Assembly (NCBI RefSeq): GCF_004114795.1
Contig: NZ_CP035311.1
Location: 2,046,001-2,110,000 of the forward strand
Origin: Janthinobacterium sp. 17J80-10
Lineage (GTDB): Bacteria; Pseudomonadota; Gammaproteobacteria; Burkholderiales; Burkholderiaceae_D
DNA: 64,000 bases
Reading direction: 5' to 3'
Part shown: positions 60,193 through 64,000 of the stretch, piece by piece
Numbering within the stretch: the first letter of the stretch is position 1
How the letters are laid out: the number at the start of each line of letters is the position of its first letter
Made by a program: the position numbers and the translations under genes
Notes under the pieces: model-generated
Seen by the model: the letters and a program-made list of their open reading frames with translations, nothing else
The model's database searches: none
Told to the model about the DNA's origin: nothing

Positions 60193-60483
60193 TTATACAC
60201 TTGGCGTCTGTTTTTGAAGTTCTGACGGCGCCAAAGCGATGATGTTGAGCGCGTGTATGTCGGCATGCATCAAATCACGTAGGCAATCATACACCAGCCT
60301 ATGGCGGTTGATGCGGTTTTGCCCCTCAAACTGGCTGGAAACAAGGCGCAGGCGATAATGGCCGGCACCCGAAGCAGCCCCGGCATGGCCAGCATGCTTT
60401 GCGGAATCATCCTCAAGCTGACATTCGATGGGCGCGAACGTTGCCTTGACAAGGGAAAGGATGCGCTCTTCGCGGGGGCTCAT
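60193..60483 (-). CDS. bolA: BolA-family protein
   Basis: A 96-residue BolA protein. BolA-type proteins pair with monothiol glutaredoxins in iron-sulfur trafficking, and BolA itself also acts as a regulator of shape and biofilm genes. The class II KH-like fold is seen in [31 protein letters not shown], with the conserved His in NRHRLVY. The start overlaps the yciB stop (ATGA); a longer frame reaches to 60654 inside yciB and is not real. Confidence 0.93.
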   Translation of the reverse strand: MSPREERILSLVKATFAPIECQLEDDSAKHAGHAGAASGAGHYRLRLVSSQFEGQNRINRHRLVYDCLRDLMHADIHALNIIALAPSELQKQTPSV

Positions 60484-61109
60484 GGTGTTTCCTTGATGTA
60501 TTTGGACAGGAACATGCTTTGTCCCACAACAAAAATGATCATCAGGGCGGTGAAGCCGAACAGCTTGAAATTCACCCAGGCCGACTCCGACAATCCAAAG
60601 GCGAATGCCACAGCCAGGTTGACGAAACCCATCACTGCAAAGAAAGCCGCCCATGACAGGTTGACCTTGAACCAGACTGGTTCAGGCAATGTGATTTGCG
60701 CGCCCAGCATGGTCTTGATCAGGTTTTTCTGGAACAGGAATTGCGAGACCAGGAGCCCTGCGCCGAAGCACCAGTACAGGATGGTCGGTTTCCACTTGAT
60801 GAATGTGGGATTGTTGAAATAAATCGTGGCGCCGCCAAAGACGGTAATGATCACCAGCGAAAGCCACAACATGGCATCGATTTTCTTGCGCCTTAACAGC
60901 ATGTAGCCGATTTGTCCGAAGGTGGCGAGGATGGCTACTGCTGTTGCCAGCAGGATAGGAGCGTGGCTTTCCTGGACGGCTCCGCTGGCCATGAAGCCCG
61001 ACAGGTAATGACTTAAAAGTGCGTGGGCATCGGCAGGGTTGCCCTGGCCCCACTTGAAGATCGCAAAAAACAGTATGACTGGGAAGAGGTCAAAAAGGAA
61101 TTTCTTCAT
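60480..61109 (-). CDS. yciB: Inner-membrane septation protein YciB
   Basis: A 209-residue polytopic protein (also called IspZ or septation protein A) with five or more hydrophobic helices. The start [20 protein letters not shown] and the segments [19 protein letters not shown] and [15 protein letters not shown] are typical. It is involved in envelope and division functions. The ATG at 61109 gives the usual start; the frame upstream to 61505 lies over msrB. Confidence 0.94.
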   Translation of the reverse strand: MKKFLFDLFPVILFFAIFKWGQGNPADAHALLSHYLSGFMASGAVQESHAPILLATAVAILATFGQIGYMLLRRKKIDAMLWLSLVIITVFGGATIYFNNPTFIKWKPTILYWCFGAGLLVSQFLFQKNLIKTMLGAQITLPEPVWFKVNLSWAAFFAVMGFVNLAVAFAFGLSESAWVNFKLFGFTALMIIFVVGQSMFLSKYIKETP

Positions 61110-61138
61110 GGCTAGTTGGGAATGGTTTCTGAATGCGC

Positions 61139-61537
61139 TTAAGGTTGGGGATCGAAGCGCAGGGACGCGGAGTTGATACAGTAGCGCAGGCCTGTCGGTG
61201 GCGGCCCGTCGGGAAATACGTGACCCAGATGGGCGTCGCAGACCTTGCACAGGATTTCGGTGCGCACCATGCCGTGCGAACGGTCGACCCGTTCCTCGAC
61301 CTTGTCCGGATCGAGCGGCCGGAAATAGCTGGGCCAGCCACAGCCGGAATCGAACTTGGCATCCGATTCGAACAGCGGCGTGCCACAGCAGACGCAGGTA
61401 TAGATGCCTTGCTGATGGTGGTCCCAGTAGCGGCCGGTGAAGGCGCGCTCCGTGGCGGCATGGCGCGTGACTTCGTACTCGAGGGGATCGAGCATCGCGC
61501 GCCATTCGGCGTCGGTCTTTTGCACTTTATCTGTCAT
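61139..61537 (-). CDS. msrB: Peptide methionine (R)-S-oxide reductase
   Basis: Repairs methionine-R-sulfoxide in proteins. The 132-residue protein has the zinc-binding Cys pairs ([10 protein letters not shown] and [10 protein letters not shown]), the substrate site GCGWPSYF, and the catalytic Cys in [11 protein letters not shown]. The start overlaps the selO stop by ATGA, so the two are translationally coupled; a TTG at 61546 is an unlikely alternative. Confidence 0.95.
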   Translation of the reverse strand: MTDKVQKTDAEWRAMLDPLEYEVTRHAATERAFTGRYWDHHQQGIYTCVCCGTPLFESDAKFDSGCGWPSYFRPLDPDKVEERVDRSHGMVRTEILCKVCDAHLGHVFPDGPPPTGLRYCINSASLRFDPQP

Positions 61538-63033
61538 GACGAGCAACTCACTTCCAGTTGGCTGGCCCAGTCGGGTGGCAATGCGGCGTAGCGTTCATGC
61601 TCGGGTTGCTCGTCGAAAGGGTGTTCCAGGATTTTCTGCAGGCGGGCAATTTCCGAAAAATCCTTGTCCTGTGCCTTCTCGATGGCAACCTGTGCAAGGT
61701 AATTGCGCAAGACGTATTTCGGGTTAACCGCATGCATGGCGGCGCGGCGTGCCGCTTCGTTACTGCTTTCCTGTCCTAATCTTAGCCGATATTGGGCTAC
61801 CCATGCATCAAAGGCGGCGCGGTCGATGAAGAGGTCGCGCAAGGGGCTATCTGCAGCGGGATTCGATTGCTGCAAGTCCCCTAGCCGGCGGAAAAACAAA
61901 GTGAAGTCGGCGTGGTTGTCTTGCAAGAGCTTGAACATGCCATCGATCAGCGCGCTATCGCCTTCTTCGCGCCTTTGCAATCCGAGCTTTGCATGCAAAA
62001 GTTCGTCGATTTTTTCCTGGTACGCGTCGGCATAGCCGGCGAGCGCCGCATGCACATCGTCGACCTCGCCGATCAGCGGTAACAGCGCCTGCCCCAGGGC
62101 GTAGCAATTCCAGTGGCCGATTTTCGGCTGCATGGCGTAGGCATAGCGGCCCTGGCTGTCGCTATGGTTGCAGATATGGCCGGCGTCGAACGCTTCCATG
62201 AAACCGAAGGGACCATAGTCGATGGTAATGCCAAGGATCGACATGTTGTCGGTGTTGAGCACGCCATGCATGAAGCCAACCGCCTGCCACTGCGCCACCA
62301 GGCGCGCGGTCCTGCGGGTGATTTCGGTCAGCAGCGCCTGGTAGGGCTTGGCTTCGTCCTGCAATTCCGGGTAGAAGCGCGCGATGACGTAATCTGCCAG
62401 GGTCTTCAGCTCGCTGGTCTTGTCCTGGTAATACCAGTGCTCGAAGGAGCCGAAACGGATGAAGGTCGGTGCCAGGCGGGTTGCTACCGCCGAGGATTCC
62501 GGCGTTTCGCGCATGACGAGCTGGTCCGAGCCGACCACGCACAGGGCGCGCGAAGTCGGGATGCCAAGCGCAGCCATCGCTTCCGAGCACAGGTATTCGC
62601 GGATCGAGGAGCGCAATACGGCGCGACCGTCACCCATGCGGGAATAAGGGGTAAGGCCTGCGCCCTTGAGCTGGATTTCCAGTGCGCCTCCCGGCGCCTC
62701 TGCGGCGACTTCGCCAAGCAGGATGGCCCGGCCATCACCAAGCTGGCCGGCCCAGACGCCGAACTGGTGGCCGGAATAGACTGCTGCCAGCGGTTGCGTC
62801 GCTGGCAGGATGCGGTTGCCGGCAAACGTTTCAGCAAACCCCGGCGTCGTCAATTCTGCCGGATTCAGACCGATCAGGGCGGCAGCGGCTTCGCTGGCGC
62901 AGACGAGATAGGGTGCCGGCATCGGTGTCGGTTGCAGCCGGGTGAAAAATGCGGGTGGCAGGCTGCCGAACGAATGGCTAAAGGGCAACTGTTCCAGCAA
63001 CAGTGTGGCCGCAGGCAAGCCGGGGGCGATCAT
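61534..63033 (-). CDS. selO: Protein adenylyltransferase SelO
   Basis: SelO (YdiU) is a pseudokinase-fold enzyme that transfers AMP to Ser, Thr or Tyr of proteins and supports the oxidative stress response. The 499-residue protein shows [24 protein letters not shown], the [26 protein letters not shown] nucleotide-binding segment and [24 protein letters not shown]. The C-terminus ends CSS; in selenoprotein forms a Sec lies near here, so this is a non-Sec version. The ATG at 63033 has AAGGA 6 bases upstream, better than the ATG at 63039. Coupling to msrB gives a redox theme. Confidence 0.94.
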   Translation of the reverse strand: MIAPGLPAATLLLEQLPFSHSFGSLPPAFFTRLQPTPMPAPYLVCASEAAAALIGLNPAELTTPGFAETFAGNRILPATQPLAAVYSGHQFGVWAGQLGDGRAILLGEVAAEAPGGALEIQLKGAGLTPYSRMGDGRAVLRSSIREYLCSEAMAALGIPTSRALCVVGSDQLVMRETPESSAVATRLAPTFIRFGSFEHWYYQDKTSELKTLADYVIARFYPELQDEAKPYQALLTEITRRTARLVAQWQAVGFMHGVLNTDNMSILGITIDYGPFGFMEAFDAGHICNHSDSQGRYAYAMQPKIGHWNCYALGQALLPLIGEVDDVHAALAGYADAYQEKIDELLHAKLGLQRREEGDSALIDGMFKLLQDNHADFTLFFRRLGDLQQSNPAADSPLRDLFIDRAAFDAWVAQYRLRLGQESSNEAARRAAMHAVNPKYVLRNYLAQVAIEKAQDKDFSEIARLQKILEHPFDEQPEHERYAALPPDWASQLEVSCSS

Positions 63034-63236
63034 GGACATTCCTTCTGAAATCTTTCGTGCATACGTATTGTGGGTATTGTGACAGAATCGCGGCGCCCGC
63101 ATTGGGACCGGTCTCGGGCGCAGCGTAAGTTACGGTTGCGATCCACGGTTCTTTGCACCGATTTAGTGCTTTACAGAAACTTTTTCACTGGTTATGCTTC
63201 GTAACAAATAAGCAAAATAATAGGGGCACTATTTTC

Positions 63237-64000
63237 ATGTTAACCATTCGTGCAATCGCCGCAGTCGCAGGCATTGGCATTGCGCTTGCCGCGCCCGCCG
63301 CCAGGGCTGAACAAGTCAGGATTGCCTTCATCGAGTCGCTGTCAGGCCCCTTTGCGCCGGTCGGTCAAAACCTGCTGAGAAGCTGGCAAAGCATGGCCGA
63401 ACTGGCCAATACCGGCAAGTGGGCCGGACAGCACACGTTTGAAGTTACGGGTTACGACAGCAAGGGAAGTCCTCAGGAAACCCTGATACTGTTGCAAAGC
63501 GCGATCGACAAAGGCTACCGCTATATCAGCCAGGGCAGCAGTTCCGCTGTGGGGCTGGCACTGATTGATGCGATTGAAAAGCATAACCAGCGCAATCCGG
63601 GCAAGGAAGTCGTGTACCTGAATTACGGCGCGAGCGATCCTGACATGACCAATGCGCGCTGCAGTTTCTGGCATTTCCGCTTTGACGCCAACTCGGACAT
63701 GAAGCTTGAAGCCCTGACTTCTTACATGGCGGCACGCAAGGAAATCAGCAAGGTCTATATCATCGGCCAAAACTATAGTTTCGGGCATCAGGTGGCGCGC
63801 GCGGCGAGGGAATACCTCAAGCAAAAGCGCCCGGATGTGCAAATTGTCGGCGACGATCTGCATCCGATCGGCCAGGTCAAGGATTTTGCGCCGTATATCG
63901 CCAAGATCAAGGCGTCTGGCGCGGATACTGTCATCACCGGCAACTGGGGCGCCGACCTGGCGCTGCTGATCAAGGCGGGCAAGGAAGCCGACCTCAAGGC
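63237..64000 (+). CDS. Branched-chain amino acid ABC transporter binding protein (partial)
   Basis: The first 254 codons of a periplasmic LivK-type binding protein, cut by the right edge. The signal peptide reads MLTIRAIAAVAGIGIALAAPAARA, followed by EQVRIAFIESLSGPFAPVGQNLLRSW and later VYLNYGASDPDMTN and IIGQNYSFGHQVARA. Members bind leucine, amides, urea or aromatic acids. AGGGG lies about 10 bases before the ATG. Permease genes would be expected beyond the edge. Confidence 0.9.
   Translation, partial: MLTIRAIAAVAGIGIALAAPAARAEQVRIAFIESLSGPFAPVGQNLLRSWQSMAELANTGKWAGQHTFEVTGYDSKGSPQETLILLQSAIDKGYRYISQGSSSAVGLALIDAIEKHNQRNPGKEVVYLNYGASDPDMTNARCSFWHFRFDANSDMKLEALTSYMAARKEISKVYIIGQNYSFGHQVARAAREYLKQKRPDVQIVGDDLHPIGQVKDFAPYIAKIKASGADTVITGNWGADLALLIKAGKEADLK

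Overview
The window looks like a chromosomal segment of a betaproteobacterium, most likely Burkholderiales, family Oxalobacteraceae (Herbaspirillum, Collimonas, Herminiimonas or Janthinobacterium type). The reasons are the moderately high GC content, the gene order tig-clpP-clpX-lon-hupB-tRNAs-ppiD, an hpnCDE squalene module, a single long PurL, and the overall style of the predicted proteins. No insertion sequence, prophage, integron or CRISPR array was seen. Genes are dense and most intergenic regions carry recognisable terminators.

Layout. 1-6.8 kb: a large flagellin cut by the left edge, preceded by a sigma-28 promoter, then a diguanylate cyclase, a NarL-type two-component pair and a YbgC-like thioesterase, all on the minus strand. 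7.0-11.5 kb: tRNA-Arg and a trehalose operon (a membrane-anchored OtsA, OtsB and a ROK sugar kinase). 11.5-16.2 kb: an OmpA-type lipoprotein, an ImmA/IrrE-like protein without its catalytic motif, an AI-2E family membrane protein, a PAS-PAS-GGDEF protein and a cold-shock protein. 16.3-20 kb: a LysR/TSUP-transporter pair and a MerR-SDR operon. 20.2-24.4 kb: an accessory stretch with a MazE/Doc-like toxin-antitoxin pair, an orphan DUF4123 protein, and a minimal histidine kinase - receiver/TPR - thioredoxin cluster.

24.5-36 kb: tsaB-rimI-udg-DUF1853, lplT, alr, radA, an MFS transporter and hpnC-hpnD-hpnE. 36-40.5 kb: an RND adaptor and pump behind a palindromic operator. 40.6-49.7 kb: tRNA-Leu and the tig-clpP-clpX-lon-hupB-tRNA-Val-tRNA-Asp-ppiD proteostasis cluster. 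49.7-55 kb: mnmH, a TesA-like esterase divergent from a YbbA-like ATPase, nnr and dadA. 55-63 kb: purL, then a minus-strand cluster selO-msrB-yciB-bolA-parvulin. The right edge cuts a periplasmic LivK-type binding protein.

Themes. Several units are translationally coupled by 4-nt stop/start overlaps (otsB/ROK kinase, merR/SDR, toxin/antitoxin, tsaB/rimI/udg, RND adaptor/pump, selO/msrB, yciB/bolA). The most unusual items are the sensor-like membrane domain fused to OtsA, the ImmA-like protein that has lost HExxH and sits behind a promoter with 30-bp-spaced direct repeats, the Doc-like toxin with a changed Fic motif, the kinase / receiver-TPR / thioredoxin cluster, and the paired palindromes between hpnC and the RND operon.
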